Shown here in pieces: positions 1 through 8,877 of a DNA stretch of 64,000 bases; the stretch's first letter is position 1, and each line of letters starts with the position of its first letter. The position numbers were made by a program, and so were the translations under genes. The notes under the pieces were generated by a model. It saw only the letters and a list, made by a program, of their open reading frames with translations, made no database searches and was not told the DNA's origin. This stretch comes from Comamonas sp. 26 (lineage in GTDB: Bacteria; Pseudomonadota; Gammaproteobacteria; Burkholderiales; Burkholderiaceae_C): the NCBI RefSeq assembly GCF_002754475.1, contig NZ_PEFL01000001.1, positions 1,426,001 to 1,490,000 of the forward strand, written 5' to 3'.

Positions 1-142
1 TGCGCTGGACAAGAACTGGTCGCTGAACTTCGACATCAAGAAGGTGTATCTGGGCACCAAGGTCACAGGCGCAGGCCTGGAAAATGCCAAGTTCAAGGTT
101 GACCCATGGCTGGTCGGCGTGGGTGTGGGCTATCGCTTCTGA
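1..142 (+). CDS. ompW: OmpW family outer membrane protein, C-terminal fragment
   Basis: The reading frame is open from base 2 to the TGA at 140-142 and gives the last 46 residues of a protein. It ends in alternating hydrophobic beta-strand residues (DPWLVGVGVGYRF) with a terminal Phe, the signature of an outer-membrane beta-barrel recognised by the BAM machinery. The DKNWSLNFDIKKVYLGTKV stretch resembles the penultimate strands of OmpW, an eight-stranded porin for small hydrophobic compounds. The gene starts upstream of the window, so signal peptide and length cannot be judged. A strong hairpin terminator follows at 280-315. AlkL, a hydrocarbon-uptake relative, is an alternative name. Confidence 0.75.
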   Translation, partial: ALDKNWSLNFDIKKVYLGTKVTGAGLENAKFKVDPWLVGVGVGYRF

Positions 143-544
143 TAGCGCCACAGTAAAGAGTGATCTTGTCTCTGGACCTTCTGCTAGAGATAAGGCTCAC
201 GCACCGCAAGCTCTGTGGTGCACTGAAGCTGGCAGGTCTGCATGACCGGCTGGCTTCATAGGCTAGGGTGTATGTTTAGATCGGTATTCCGCGCAGGCGG
301 GGTACCGATTTTTTTGACTTTGATGCATTGGTTGACAAGTATTGCTTCTGTCAGCACCGTTGCATGGTGATGCGGTACAAAGAGTGCTGGCTTCAGTCCT
401 ACTTTGGTCGCTTGCTGGCGGCGCTAGGCTGATGACTACCCGGCTCCCGCGCGACTCTGACCGCGCTCTGCCGGGCTGGCGACCAGACTTGGCAGTGATG
501 GTGCGGGAGCGGTCTCGTGCGATCAGCATTTCAGGAGGATCAGC
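143..544. other. Intergenic region between ompW and egtD
   Basis: These 402 bases carry no convincing gene. Short open frames on both strands lack ribosome sites and recognisable protein. The region holds the ompW terminator (280-315) and must carry the egtD promoter. No clear -35/-10 pair was found. A good ribosome site (AGGAGG, 533-538) lies 6 nt before egtD. Confidence 0.6.
280..315 (+). terminator. Rho-independent terminator of ompW
   Basis: Arms ATCGGTA (280-286) and TACCGAT (303-309) enclose two G-U pairs and an inner CCGC/GCGG stem with a four-base loop. A run of seven T (309-315) follows. It lies about 140 nt after the ompW stop. Confidence 0.85.
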
Positions 545-1600
545 ATGCGCGCGGTACCAGACAGACAGGCAGCATCTATCGAGTTTCTCTCTCGTGCCGG
601 GCGCATTCCCTTGCCCCTGGCGTCTTTTCAGGCTCCGCCGCAGCGTCAAGGAGGTCTGGCAGTCACGCAGCATCCGCAGGACGCTCAAGCGGCGTTGCGA
701 CATGAGCTTGCGCAAGGCCTGATGCAGCAGCAGGCACAGATCTCTCCCAAGTTTCTGTATGATGCGCGCGGCTGCGCTTTGTTTGAACAGATTACGCAGC
801 TGCGCGAGTATTACCCCACGCGCACCGAGGCGGCGATCATGGCGCAGCACGAAGTCGGCATGGCCGAGGCCATGAGCGGTTGCCAGGTGCTGATCGAGTT
901 GGGTGCTGGCAATTGCGAGAAGGTGCGACGTCTGTGCCGCAGCGTGGCACCTCAGCAATTTGTGGGTGTGGATATTGCGGTGGAGTTTCTGCAGCAGGCC
1001 GTTGCACGGTTGGGCCAGGATTTTCCGCAAATGGCGGCGCGGGCCGTTGCCGCAGACTTCACCGCCGACTGGCATTTGCCGCCAGACGTGCCGCAGGCCC
1101 GGCGCGAACTGTTTTATCCGGGCTCTTCCATTGGCAATTTCGATACGCAGCAGGCATTGCATATGCTCAAACATATGCATTCGCTGCTGAATGGCGATGG
1201 AGGGCTGCTGATCGGTATTGATCTGCCCAAGTCGCTACCTGTTTTGATAGCTGCTTACGATGACGAGCAGGGCGTTACAGCCGAATTCAATCTCAATGTG
1301 CTCAGCCATGTGAATCGTTTGCTGGGCAGCGACTTCAAGCCCCAGGACTGGGAGCATGAAGCCTGTTTTGATCCTGTGCATTCACGCATAGAAATGCATT
1401 TGCGTGCGCGCCAGGCCGTCATGGTGAGCTGGCCACAGGGCGTGCGCTACTTTGCGCAGGGCGAGACCATTCATACGGAAAACAGCTACAAGTACCCCTT
1501 GTCTGATTTTCTCTCCATGCTGAGGGCTGCGGGTTTTGGCACAACCCATGTCTGGACCGATGAGCGGCAGTGGTTTGCCGTCATTCATGCCCATGCTTGA
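545..1600 (+). CDS. egtD: L-histidine N-alpha-methyltransferase (ergothioneine biosynthesis)
   Basis: EgtD transfers three methyl groups from S-adenosylmethionine to the alpha-amino group of histidine, giving hercynine, the first step of ergothioneine synthesis. The 351-residue product shows the family start (SPKFLYDARGCALFEQITQLREYYPTR, split around residues 65-95), the SAM-binding LIELGAGNCEKVRRL, and the late YPLSDFLSMLRAAGF block. The chosen ATG has AGGAGG 6 nt upstream. It adds some 50 residues before the conserved core, longer than the usual ~320-residue family member, so an internal start is possible. egtB overlaps its 3' end, so the two are translationally coupled. Confidence 0.93.
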   Translation: MRAVPDRQAASIEFLSRAGRIPLPLASFQAPPQRQGGLAVTQHPQDAQAALRHELAQGLMQQQAQISPKFLYDARGCALFEQITQLREYYPTRTEAAIMAQHEVGMAEAMSGCQVLIELGAGNCEKVRRLCRSVAPQQFVGVDIAVEFLQQAVARLGQDFPQMAARAVAADFTADWHLPPDVPQARRELFYPGSSIGNFDTQQALHMLKHMHSLLNGDGGLLIGIDLPKSLPVLIAAYDDEQGVTAEFNLNVLSHVNRLLGSDFKPQDWEHEACFDPVHSRIEMHLRARQAVMVSWPQGVRYFAQGETIHTENSYKYPLSDFLSMLRAAGFGTTHVWTDERQWFAVIHAHA

Positions 1601-2927
1601 AGCTGTGGATAAAGGACTGCAGTCCATGAGGCCCGCGCATGCCGGTCTGCCCGACTGGGCTGCACTGGTTCTTCAATATGAGAGGGTGCGTGCTCATACG
1701 CAAGGGCTGGCCGCACCGCTGTCTGCTGAAGATGCCTGTGTGCAATCCATGCCCGATGCCAGCCCGGCCAAATGGCATCTGGCGCATAGCAGCTGGTTTT
1801 TTGAGACCTTTGTTCTTTCTGTACACCAGCCAGGGCATAGCCTTTTTGACGCCAGCTTTCGCATGCTCTTCAACTCCTACTATCAGCAGGTAGGGGCACG
1901 CCACCCCAGAGCCCAGCGCGGCTTGCTGACAAGGCCGCCTCTGGCTCATGTGATGGCTTACCGTGCGGCAGTCGATGCGCAGATGCTGGCGCTGATGGCC
2001 AAGATGAATGCAAGGAGTGGGGTAGAGCAGCGGGCCGCTGCCCAGATCATTACCCTGGGCTTGCAGCACGAGCAGCAGCATCAGGAGTTGCTGCTGACCG
2101 ACATCAAGCATTTGCTGTCCTGTCACCCTCTCTGGCCTGCCTATGCTTCAGACGGTTTGGTGAATGCGAGCGCTGAATGGTCCGCCGCCGACCTCGTATG
2201 GCAATCGATTGACGCGGGGGTCTATGCCATTGGCCATGGCGGCAGTGGCTTTGCATTTGACAATGAAATGCCAAGACATAGCGTGTATGTGCAAGCGGCG
2301 CAGATTGCACTGAGGCCGGTGAGTAATGGAGAGTATTTGCGTTTTGTGCAGGAGGGGGGCTATAGCCAGCCGCAATGGTGGCTGTCTGAAGGCTGGGACT
2401 GGTGCCAGGCTCAGCAACTGAGCCACCCCTGGTATTGGCGAGCCCTTGAAAATGCTGCAGGAGCAGAGTGCTGGCAGGAGTTCAGCTTGCATGGCGCGAC
2501 TGCGCTGCATGTGCTGCGGCCGGTTTGCCATCTCTCCTACTTCGAAGCCGATGCCTATGCGCGCTGGGCCGGTGTGCGCCTGCCCACGGAGATGGAGTGG
2601 GAGGTCGCGATGGGCGAGCATGCTTGGCCTGAGGTTTTGCTGGATGCCAACCAAAGTCTTCATCCAGAACCTATGACAGGCGACCCTGCACCGGTCATAG
2701 GTCAGGTCTGGGAGTGGACTCAATCGTCGTATGCCGCCTATCCTGGCTTTCGCGTGGCCGATGGAGCCGTGGGCGAATACAACGGCAAATTCATGGTCAA
2801 CCAGTATGTTCTACGTGGCGGCTCTTGCCTGACTCCCGCCGGTCATGCACGGCTGAGCTACCGCAACTTCTTTGCGGCTACAGCACGTTGGCAGATGACG
2901 GGGCTGCGTCTGGCACGGGACGCATGA
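1593..2927 (+). CDS. egtB: Ergothioneine synthase EgtB (iron-dependent sulfoxide synthase)
   Basis: EgtB joins hercynine to a thiol (gamma-glutamylcysteine or cysteine) with oxygen at a non-haem iron centre. The N-terminal DinB-like half has KWHLAHSSWFFETF and the iron-binding HxxxHxE motif (H159, H163, E165). The C-terminal half is an FGE-sulfatase/C-type-lectin fold with VRLPTEMEWE, GQVWEWTQSSY and YVLRGGSC. The ATG at 1593 overlaps the egtD stop by 8 nt. ATG 1626 has a better AAAGGA ribosome site and would remove 11 residues, and the frame is open to a TTG at 1536. No egtC, egtA or egtE is nearby, so the thiol donor and lyase step must be encoded elsewhere. Confidence 0.92.
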   Translation: MLEAVDKGLQSMRPAHAGLPDWAALVLQYERVRAHTQGLAAPLSAEDACVQSMPDASPAKWHLAHSSWFFETFVLSVHQPGHSLFDASFRMLFNSYYQQVGARHPRAQRGLLTRPPLAHVMAYRAAVDAQMLALMAKMNARSGVEQRAAAQIITLGLQHEQQHQELLLTDIKHLLSCHPLWPAYASDGLVNASAEWSAADLVWQSIDAGVYAIGHGGSGFAFDNEMPRHSVYVQAAQIALRPVSNGEYLRFVQEGGYSQPQWWLSEGWDWCQAQQLSHPWYWRALENAAGAECWQEFSLHGATALHVLRPVCHLSYFEADAYARWAGVRLPTEMEWEVAMGEHAWPEVLLDANQSLHPEPMTGDPAPVIGQVWEWTQSSYAAYPGFRVADGAVGEYNGKFMVNQYVLRGGSCLTPAGHARLSYRNFFAATARWQMTGLRLARDA

Positions 2928-2972
2928 GCGTCTCGCGCCAGCGCTTCAACAGCCTGGCGTCGCAGAGTTTGC

Positions 2973-4250
2973 TTAGACCTGTTCGAGCGCCTGATTTAAA
3001 TCGGCCAGCAGGTCGTCAATGTGCTCAATGCCCACCGACAGACGCACCATGCCTTCGGTCACCCCCGCCTTGGCCAGCTCGGCGGCATCCAGCTGGCGGT
3101 GGGTGGTTGAGGCGGGGTGGGTGGCCAGCGACTTGGCGTCGCCAATGTTCACCAGGCGGGTGAATAGCTGCAGCGCATCCAGAAAGCGCGCACCTGCAGC
3201 GCGGCCTTCGTCGCCCTTGAGGCTGAACGACAAAATGCCTGAGGCGCGGCCGCCCGATTGCTTTTGCACAATGGCGTGGTCGGGATGATCCTTCAGCCCC
3301 GCGTAGCGCACCCATTCCACCTTCGAGTGCTTTTGCAGCACTTCGGCAATCTTTTGCGTGTTCTCGCAGATGCGGTCCATGCGCAGAGCCAGCGTTTCAA
3401 TGCCTTGCAGAATCTGGAAGGCGTTTTGCGGCGAGATGGCCGCGCCCATATTGCGCAGCGGCACCACGCGGGCGCGGCCAATAAAGGCGGCGGGGCCCAG
3501 TGCTTCGGTATAGACCACGCCGTGGTAGCTCACATCGGGCTCGTTCAGGCGCTTGAAGCGGGCTTTGTGTTCGGCCCAGGGGAACTTGCCGCTGTCCACA
3601 ATCGCGCCGCCGACGCTGGTGCCGTGGCCGCCCAGGTATTTGGTGAGCGAGTGCACCACGATGTCGGCACCAAACTCGATAGGTCGCAGCAGATAGGGTG
3701 ATGGCACGGTGTTGTCCACGATCAGCGGCACACCGTGGGCATGGGCCACATCGGCCAGAGCGCGGATGTCGGTCACATTGCCCAGAGGATTCCCGATGGA
3801 TTCGATAAACACGGCCTTGGTTTTGGCGTCGATCAGTGCGCCAAAGCTGGCGGGGTCGCGCGGGTCGGCAAAGCGCACCTCAATGCCTTGCTGCGGAAAG
3901 GTGTGGGCGAACAGGTTGTAGGTGCCGCCGTACAGCGTGCTGGCGCTGATGATGTTGTCGCCAGCTTCCGCAAGGGTCTGAATGGCGGCCGTGATGGCGG
4001 CCATGCCCGATGCCACGGCCAGTCCGGCGATACCGCCTTCCAGTGCTGCTACGCGCTTTTCCAGCACATCGGTGGTGGGGTTCATGATGCGGGTGTAGAT
4101 ATTGCCCGGCACCTTCAAATCAAACAAATCCGCGCCATGCTGGGCACTGTCAAACGCATAGGCCACCGTCTGGTAGATGGGCACAGCCACGGCCTTGGTG
4201 GTGGGGTCGGGCGAGTAGCCTGCATGTACGGCGAGTGTCTCTATGCGCAT
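2973..4250 (-). CDS. metY: O-acetylhomoserine sulfhydrylase (PLP enzyme)
   Basis: The enzyme makes homocysteine from O-acetylhomoserine and sulfide in direct-sulfhydrylation methionine synthesis. The 425-residue product starts MRIETLAVHAGYSPDPTTKA and shows the Cys/Met-metabolism PLP fold: NIYTRIMNPTTDVLEKRVAALEGG, and HSLTKYLGGHG with the Schiff-base lysine at K204. The ATG at 4250 is preceded by an AAAGAGA ribosome site. The frame is open 26 codons further upstream but those residues are not family-like. It converges on egtB with only 45 nt between stops, so there is no shared operon, though both handle sulfur metabolites. O-succinylhomoserine sulfhydrylase (metZ) is the alternative. No SAM riboswitch was recognised upstream. 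Confidence 0.9.
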   Translation of the reverse strand: MRIETLAVHAGYSPDPTTKAVAVPIYQTVAYAFDSAQHGADLFDLKVPGNIYTRIMNPTTDVLEKRVAALEGGIAGLAVASGMAAITAAIQTLAEAGDNIISASTLYGGTYNLFAHTFPQQGIEVRFADPRDPASFGALIDAKTKAVFIESIGNPLGNVTDIRALADVAHAHGVPLIVDNTVPSPYLLRPIEFGADIVVHSLTKYLGGHGTSVGGAIVDSGKFPWAEHKARFKRLNEPDVSYHGVVYTEALGPAAFIGRARVVPLRNMGAAISPQNAFQILQGIETLALRMDRICENTQKIAEVLQKHSKVEWVRYAGLKDHPDHAIVQKQSGGRASGILSFSLKGDEGRAAGARFLDALQLFTRLVNIGDAKSLATHPASTTHRQLDAAELAKAGVTEGMVRLSVGIEHIDDLLADLNQALEQV

Positions 4251-4459
4251 GTGTCTCTTTCGGTTGGTTACTTGAAGCCCTGAGTAAATACCAAGGCTGC
4301 GTAGATTATGGGTAGCCAGCTGCGTCAAAAGAACGACCTAATTGCTATGTGCTTATGCCAGCGCAAACCATGACCTTTGAAATTGAAATATTCAGTGCTT
4401 TGTGTAATGGAGAATTGCTGACAAAATAATTCACAATTTCTTACACCAAGACCGCCCTC

Positions 4460-5689
4460 TTGAACCCGCCAGCCATCACGTACTTTGCTTTGATAGCACC
4501 CACTTGTGTGGCGCTATTTGGGCTTGCCTTGCTGACCTGCTGGTATGTGCAGCGCCGTCAGCCGCAGGCGGTATTTCTGCTGTGGCTCAGCGGCAGTTTT
4601 GTGTCATTGGCAACGGCACTGGCCCTGCAAAGCTTGATGAGTAATGCCCAGCTGGGGCAGTTTGCACTGGCAACCGCTTGCCTGTATCTGATGGGCTGCT
4701 GGTCACTGGCGCAAGGCATGTCACTTCGCCTGCGAGGCAAGGGCGTCAGTGTGAGCAGTGGCTTGCTGATTGCCTCGGTCACTCTGGCCGTGCTGTTCTA
4801 TTACTCGCAATTTGAGAATGATTTGCTGCTTCGCATTCAAAGTCTGGCGTTCGCCATGGCCTTGATGCAGGCACTGGCCTTGCCTGCATTTCTCCAGTTA
4901 AAGCCTGCGCAGGACTGGGTAGAGAGCCTGGTTCGCTGGACCTACGGATTCAGCGTTGGTTATGCCTTGTTCAGGCCGCTAGCCGTGAGCCTGTTGCCTG
5001 TGAATGAGCTGCAGGAGTTGACGCGTTCGGGTTACTGGGCTTTTTCGCAAGTCGTTGCCCTGGTGTTTGCCATGCTGTTCACGGTGGGGCTGCTTGCCTG
5101 CTCGGTGAGAGACATGGTGACCAATCTGCGTGATGAGCGCAATCGCGACCCGCTCACCCGCCTGCTCAACCGCCGCGCTTTTATGGAAGCGAGTGAGTCT
5201 TTGCTAGCTGACCGCAGACTGGCTCCTTGGGCACTGGTGGCGGTGGACATTGACCACTTCAAACGCATTAATGACAACTGGGGCCATGCGGCAGGTGATC
5301 AGGTTCTGGTGCAACTGGGCCAGTTGCTGCCGCAGCAGGTGCGAGATAAAGATCTGGTTGCCCGTTTTGGAGGCGAAGAATTCATCCTGCTGCTCAACCG
5401 CGTGCAGATGAGCGAAGCTCATGCCATTGTTGATCGAATGCGGGCGCAGATGAGTGCCCATGAGTTTGAGCATCTGCCGGAGCGTATTCGCATGACGGCC
5501 AGCTTTGGCATCGTGGCAGTGCGCTCTGCTGAAGAACTGGCCGAGGCACTGTGCCAGGCAGATGTTTTGCTCTATGCCGCCAAGAGAGCAGGCCGTGACT
5601 GCGTGCAGGCTGCGATGACAGTGGCTAGGCCCGTTGATGATGAGTATGCAGCTATTGAAACAGTAGCTAATACCGCTTTGTCTGCATAG
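4460..5689 (+). CDS. Membrane-anchored diguanylate cyclase (GGDEF)
   Basis: The protein should make cyclic di-GMP from two GTP. The first ~220 residues contain about six hydrophobic helices, forming a membrane sensor of unknown ligand. The C-terminal GGDEF domain begins RNRDPLTRLLNRRAF. The active-site motif is GGEEF (G304-F308), and an RxxD inhibitory site (R295-D298) lies five residues before it, so both catalysis and product inhibition look intact. The start is a TTG at 4460 with no clear ribosome site. It is chosen because it includes the first transmembrane helix and a stop lies 11 codons upstream. No EAL domain is present. Confidence 0.88.
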   Translation: MNPPAITYFALIAPTCVALFGLALLTCWYVQRRQPQAVFLLWLSGSFVSLATALALQSLMSNAQLGQFALATACLYLMGCWSLAQGMSLRLRGKGVSVSSGLLIASVTLAVLFYYSQFENDLLLRIQSLAFAMALMQALALPAFLQLKPAQDWVESLVRWTYGFSVGYALFRPLAVSLLPVNELQELTRSGYWAFSQVVALVFAMLFTVGLLACSVRDMVTNLRDERNRDPLTRLLNRRAFMEASESLLADRRLAPWALVAVDIDHFKRINDNWGHAAGDQVLVQLGQLLPQQVRDKDLVARFGGEEFILLLNRVQMSEAHAIVDRMRAQMSAHEFEHLPERIRMTASFGIVAVRSAEELAEALCQADVLLYAAKRAGRDCVQAAMTVARPVDDEYAAIETVANTALSA

Positions 5690-5714
5690 GCTAGAGGCCT
5701 TTTTGACTCGGAAA

Positions 5715-6359
5715 TCAAGCTTGAGGGTTATGCCGCCTGCGTTGGGGTTGGACGGGAACGGTGCTTTCCCAGGCCGTCATATGCGCGTAAATCACGGCCG
5801 GTGCATGGGCATCATTGGCTGCATAGCGGCGCTGGGCAGGAGTCAGGTCTACCGCCGCCCAGTTGGACGTGGTGGTGCGCTTGGACTTGCGAAAGCTCTG
5901 TTGGAGCACCAGCGCTGCAGCCGCCCGCACCCCCACTGATGCGCCATATCCCAGTTGCTTGAAGCGGCTGTCCAAGTCTTGAATATTCACTAGCGGCACG
6001 CCCAGTCTGCGGGGCAGGGTGTGCTTGTCATTGTCCAGTCCAAAGCCCACTTTACAGATATGTTCAGCGGCCAGCACCTTGCGTGACAGCTCAAGGGCCA
6101 TGGGCAGATGCAGTTGCAGCAGCCAGGCTTGTTGCGTTGTCGCGAGCTGCACCAGATGAGGGCCGCTGTCATGCTGGCCCACATTGAAAAGTGGCTTGCT
6201 TTCCGTATCAAAGCCCAGAACAGGCTCGGCGTTGATGGCGCGAAACGCGGCCTCAAATTCAGCCTCTGTCTGGGGGATATGGATTGCCTGTTCTGGCAGT
6301 TCCAAAAACTGGGGAAGCAGGGCGCTTTCGTCCTTGTTAGGGGCAATGAGTCTGTGCAT
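5715..6359 (-). CDS. DEDD-family 3'-5' exonuclease (RNase D-like)
   Basis: The 214-residue product is a DnaQ-fold exonuclease domain. Exo I is VLGFDTESKP (Asp and Glu metal ligands), exo II lies in KVGFGLDNDKHTL, and exo III is YAANDAHAPAVIY with the final Asp. It lacks the HRDC domains of full-length RNase D (about 375 residues), so it resembles the short ribonuclease D/WRN-type exonucleases. Its substrate cannot be read from sequence. It converges on the diguanylate cyclase gene and appears to be transcribed alone. Confidence 0.82.
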   Translation of the reverse strand: MHRLIAPNKDESALLPQFLELPEQAIHIPQTEAEFEAAFRAINAEPVLGFDTESKPLFNVGQHDSGPHLVQLATTQQAWLLQLHLPMALELSRKVLAAEHICKVGFGLDNDKHTLPRRLGVPLVNIQDLDSRFKQLGYGASVGVRAAAALVLQQSFRKSKRTTTSNWAAVDLTPAQRRYAANDAHAPAVIYAHMTAWESTVPVQPQRRRHNPQA

Positions 6360-6427
6360 GACGGTGATTACACACCAGCTTTTCTTATCCCCAGTACATG
6401 TGGGCTGGCCTGTGGGTAAATAGAGGC

Positions 6428-6466
6428 AAAACCTTTCAAAGCCTTTGCTGGTAACGCTTTGAAAGG
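6428..6466 (-). terminator. Terminator of the minus-strand beta-oxidation operon
   Basis: On the minus strand an 11-bp perfect stem (CCTTTCAAAGC / GCTTTGAAAGG, at 6456-6466 and 6432-6442) with a 13-nt loop is followed by TTTT. It lies just past the stop of the crotonase gene at 6489. Confidence 0.75.
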
Positions 6467-6488
6467 AGTGCCTTAAAAATAGGCGGTA

Positions 6489-7271
6489 TCAGCGGCGTAC
6501 AAATGCGGGAGGCCGCTTTTCCAGAAAGGCATTGACGCCTTCAAGGCTGTTGGCTGCGCCCGCACAGTCGCTGATCGCGTAGCGCTCCGCTTCAAGATGG
6601 GCTTGCAAAGCATGGCTGTGAGCCTCGTCGCAGAGCTTTTTGATATGGGCCAGCGAATTGGTAGAGCCTGCCGCCAGTTCCTCGGCGAGTTGCAGCGCCT
6701 GTGCAGCCAGTGCATCTGGCTCGTGCAGCTCATCAAAGATGCCCATGCGCAGACACTCTTGAGCCGATGCAGGGCGGTTGCTCATCAGCAGATATTTGGC
6801 GCGAGAAGCACCAGCGCGGCGTGTGAGGTAGTAGGACGATCCCAAGTCTGGGCTGAGTCCAATGGCGGAGTAGCCGCCGCGCAGGAACACCTTGGTTGAG
6901 GCCTGCACGATATCGGCGCACAGACCTATGCCAATACCGCCGCCGCCCAGCGCACCCTGAATGGCGCTGATGACGGGTATGGGCAGTGTGGCCAGCGTGT
7001 GCATGGTGGGGTTGAGCACAGCCAGAATCTCATGGATGGTTTGCGGCAGGCGATCCCGGTTCTGCACAAATTCGCGGATATCACCGCCCACACAAAACTG
7101 CTTGCCCGTAGCTGAAATCAGAATTGAACCTAGGTCAGCCACGCGGGCCTGCTGCACCACGCTTGCCAGTGCATGTGCCATGGGCGTGCTGATGACATTA
7201 CCCAGCTCGGGCTGATTCAGCACGATATGGCCCACGCCGTTGCGTTCTTTCCAGAGGACTAGATCAGACAT
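6489..7271 (-). CDS. Enoyl-CoA hydratase/isomerase (crotonase family)
   Basis: This 260-residue crotonase adds water to, or isomerises, an enoyl-CoA. The oxyanion-hole segments are ATGKQFCVGGDIREF and the glycine-rich AIQGALGGGGIGIGLCADIV. The second region (SAIGLSPDLGSSYYLTRR) has the helix that often carries an active-site acid, here with Asp in place of the usual Glu. It is the last gene of the minus operon. Its ATG overlaps the CoA-ligase stop (TGATG at 7273-7269). Closest in style to PaaG-like isomerase/hydratases. The substrate is unknown. Confidence 0.87.
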   Translation of the reverse strand: MSDLVLWKERNGVGHIVLNQPELGNVISTPMAHALASVVQQARVADLGSILISATGKQFCVGGDIREFVQNRDRLPQTIHEILAVLNPTMHTLATLPIPVISAIQGALGGGGIGIGLCADIVQASTKVFLRGGYSAIGLSPDLGSSYYLTRRAGASRAKYLLMSNRPASAQECLRMGIFDELHEPDALAAQALQLAEELAAGSTNSLAHIKKLCDEAHSHALQAHLEAERYAISDCAGAANSLEGVNAFLEKRPPAFVRR

Positions 7272-8827
7272 CAGGCGACCTTTCTTTCTTGATGCGCCCA
7301 GAACGGGGCGCGTAGCGTGGTTTTGAGAATTTTGCCTGCGCCAGACAGCGGCATGGCCTCGACAAAAGACACTTCACGCGGGCACTTGTAGCTGGCGATG
7401 CGAACCTTGCAGAAATCAATCAGCTCTTCAGCCTCCAGCGCCTGCCCTGGTTTGCGCACGATGAAGACATGCACTTGCTCGCCCCAGTGCTCATGGGGCG
7501 TGCCGATGACGGCGCAGGCTGCTACGGCAGGGTGGGTGGCAATCACGCTTTCCACTTCAATGCTGTAGACGTTTTCGCCGCCGGTGACGATCATGTCCTT
7601 GATACGGTCGACGACGAAAACATAGCCGTCTTCATCCATGCGTCCACCGTCACCGGTGTGCATCCAGCCGTTGCGGATGGCAGCCGCAGTCTCTGCCGGC
7701 TTGTTCCAGTAACCGAGCATGACACCTGGGCCACGTACGACGACTTCACCCACTTCGCCGTGCGGCAGCTCATTGCCTTCGGGGTCGACAATGCGTACTT
7801 CGGTGCAGACCGTAGCGCGGCCTGCGCTGCGGTGCCAACCCTTGGCGCGGCCTTTCTCGCGGTGCATTTCGGGTTTGAGGATGGTGGCCACGGGGGACAG
7901 CTCTGTCATGCCGTAGGCCTGAATAAAGCCTGCATGAGGGATGGCCTTCATGGCGCGGTCCAGCAGCCCTTCTGAGATGGGCGAGGCCCCGTACAACATC
8001 TGCTGCAGTGAGCTCAGGTCGTATTGATGGATATCTGGGTGATCCACCAGCATCTGAATCATGGTTGGGACCAGCAGCATGTCTGTCACGCCGTGGGCGG
8101 CGATGGCCTGCAATACACCAACCGGGTCAAAACGCGGGAGCGTGACGTGGCAGCAGCCTGCGGCAAACAGGCCATTCATGAAAGCGCCATCGGCCAGGTG
8201 GAACATGGGGGCGGCATGCAGGCCAATGCTGCCGCGTCGCACTGTGCCTTCGGCCACGCCCAGAATCGAGTTGGTGTAGAGGTTGCCGTGACTGAGCATC
8301 ACGCCCTTGGGCGAGCCTGTGGTGCCGCCGGTATAGAACACCCCAGCCAGATCATTGCCGCTGCGCATGGCATCTTCGACAGGCGCAGCTTCGGCAACCA
8401 GCGCTTCATATGACAGCATGCCTTGCGGCGCTGCGCCGTCGCCCAGATGAATCAGCGTCTTTAAAGCGCTGGAGAGCTTTTTGATCTCTGGGATGAGGGG
8501 CACAAACGTATCGTCCACCAGCAGGATACGGGTCTCGCAATCGTCCAGAGAGTAGGCGATCTCGGCCGCGCTCCATCGGATATTAATGGGGTTGACCGCC
8601 GCACCCGCCCAGTAGCTGGCCATGTAGTACTCCAGATACCAGTCAGAGTTCAGGCTCAGAATGCCGACCCGGTCGCCGGGCTGCACACCCAGTGTTCGCA
8701 TAGCACCGGCAAAGCGGGCCACGCGGTCGCCCAGTTGCGTAAAGCTGCGTTGGCGCCCGTTGTAAATGCTGGCGGTGGCATTGGGGGACTGTTGAATGGC
8801 ACGGCGCAGACTTTGAGTGAGGTACAT
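7271..8827 (-). CDS. Acyl-CoA synthetase (AMP-forming)
   Basis: A 518-residue adenylate-forming enzyme that activates a carboxylic acid to its CoA thioester through an acyl-AMP. It has the A3 loop VFYTGGTTGSPKGVMLSH, the A5 motif GFIQAYGMTELSP, the A7/A8 hinge (HTGDGGRMDEDGYVFVVDRIKDMI), and the A10 lysine in SGAGKILKTTLR. Length is normal for medium- or long-chain ligases. A moderate AAAGG site precedes the start, 50 nt after the upstream dehydrogenase. It presumably activates the operon's acid substrate. A family name finer than FadD-like is not justified. Confidence 0.9.
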   Translation of the reverse strand: MYLTQSLRRAIQQSPNATASIYNGRQRSFTQLGDRVARFAGAMRTLGVQPGDRVGILSLNSDWYLEYYMASYWAGAAVNPINIRWSAAEIAYSLDDCETRILLVDDTFVPLIPEIKKLSSALKTLIHLGDGAAPQGMLSYEALVAEAAPVEDAMRSGNDLAGVFYTGGTTGSPKGVMLSHGNLYTNSILGVAEGTVRRGSIGLHAAPMFHLADGAFMNGLFAAGCCHVTLPRFDPVGVLQAIAAHGVTDMLLVPTMIQMLVDHPDIHQYDLSSLQQMLYGASPISEGLLDRAMKAIPHAGFIQAYGMTELSPVATILKPEMHREKGRAKGWHRSAGRATVCTEVRIVDPEGNELPHGEVGEVVVRGPGVMLGYWNKPAETAAAIRNGWMHTGDGGRMDEDGYVFVVDRIKDMIVTGGENVYSIEVESVIATHPAVAACAVIGTPHEHWGEQVHVFIVRKPGQALEAEELIDFCKVRIASYKCPREVSFVEAMPLSGAGKILKTTLRAPFWAHQERKVA

Positions 8828-8877
8828 GGCAAGCCTTTCGGGGCACAGGGGTTAGAGAGTCGTGGAGTGAATTCCGG

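Noticed and set aside
4251..4459. Possible SAM or SAH riboswitch upstream of the O-acetylhomoserine sulfhydrylase
   Set aside because: No conserved riboswitch core or anti-terminator was recognised in these 209 bases.
5645..5700. A dispersed-repeat copy at the end of the diguanylate cyclase gene
   Set aside because: CAGCTATTGAAACAGTAGCT shares only short words with the element and could be chance.
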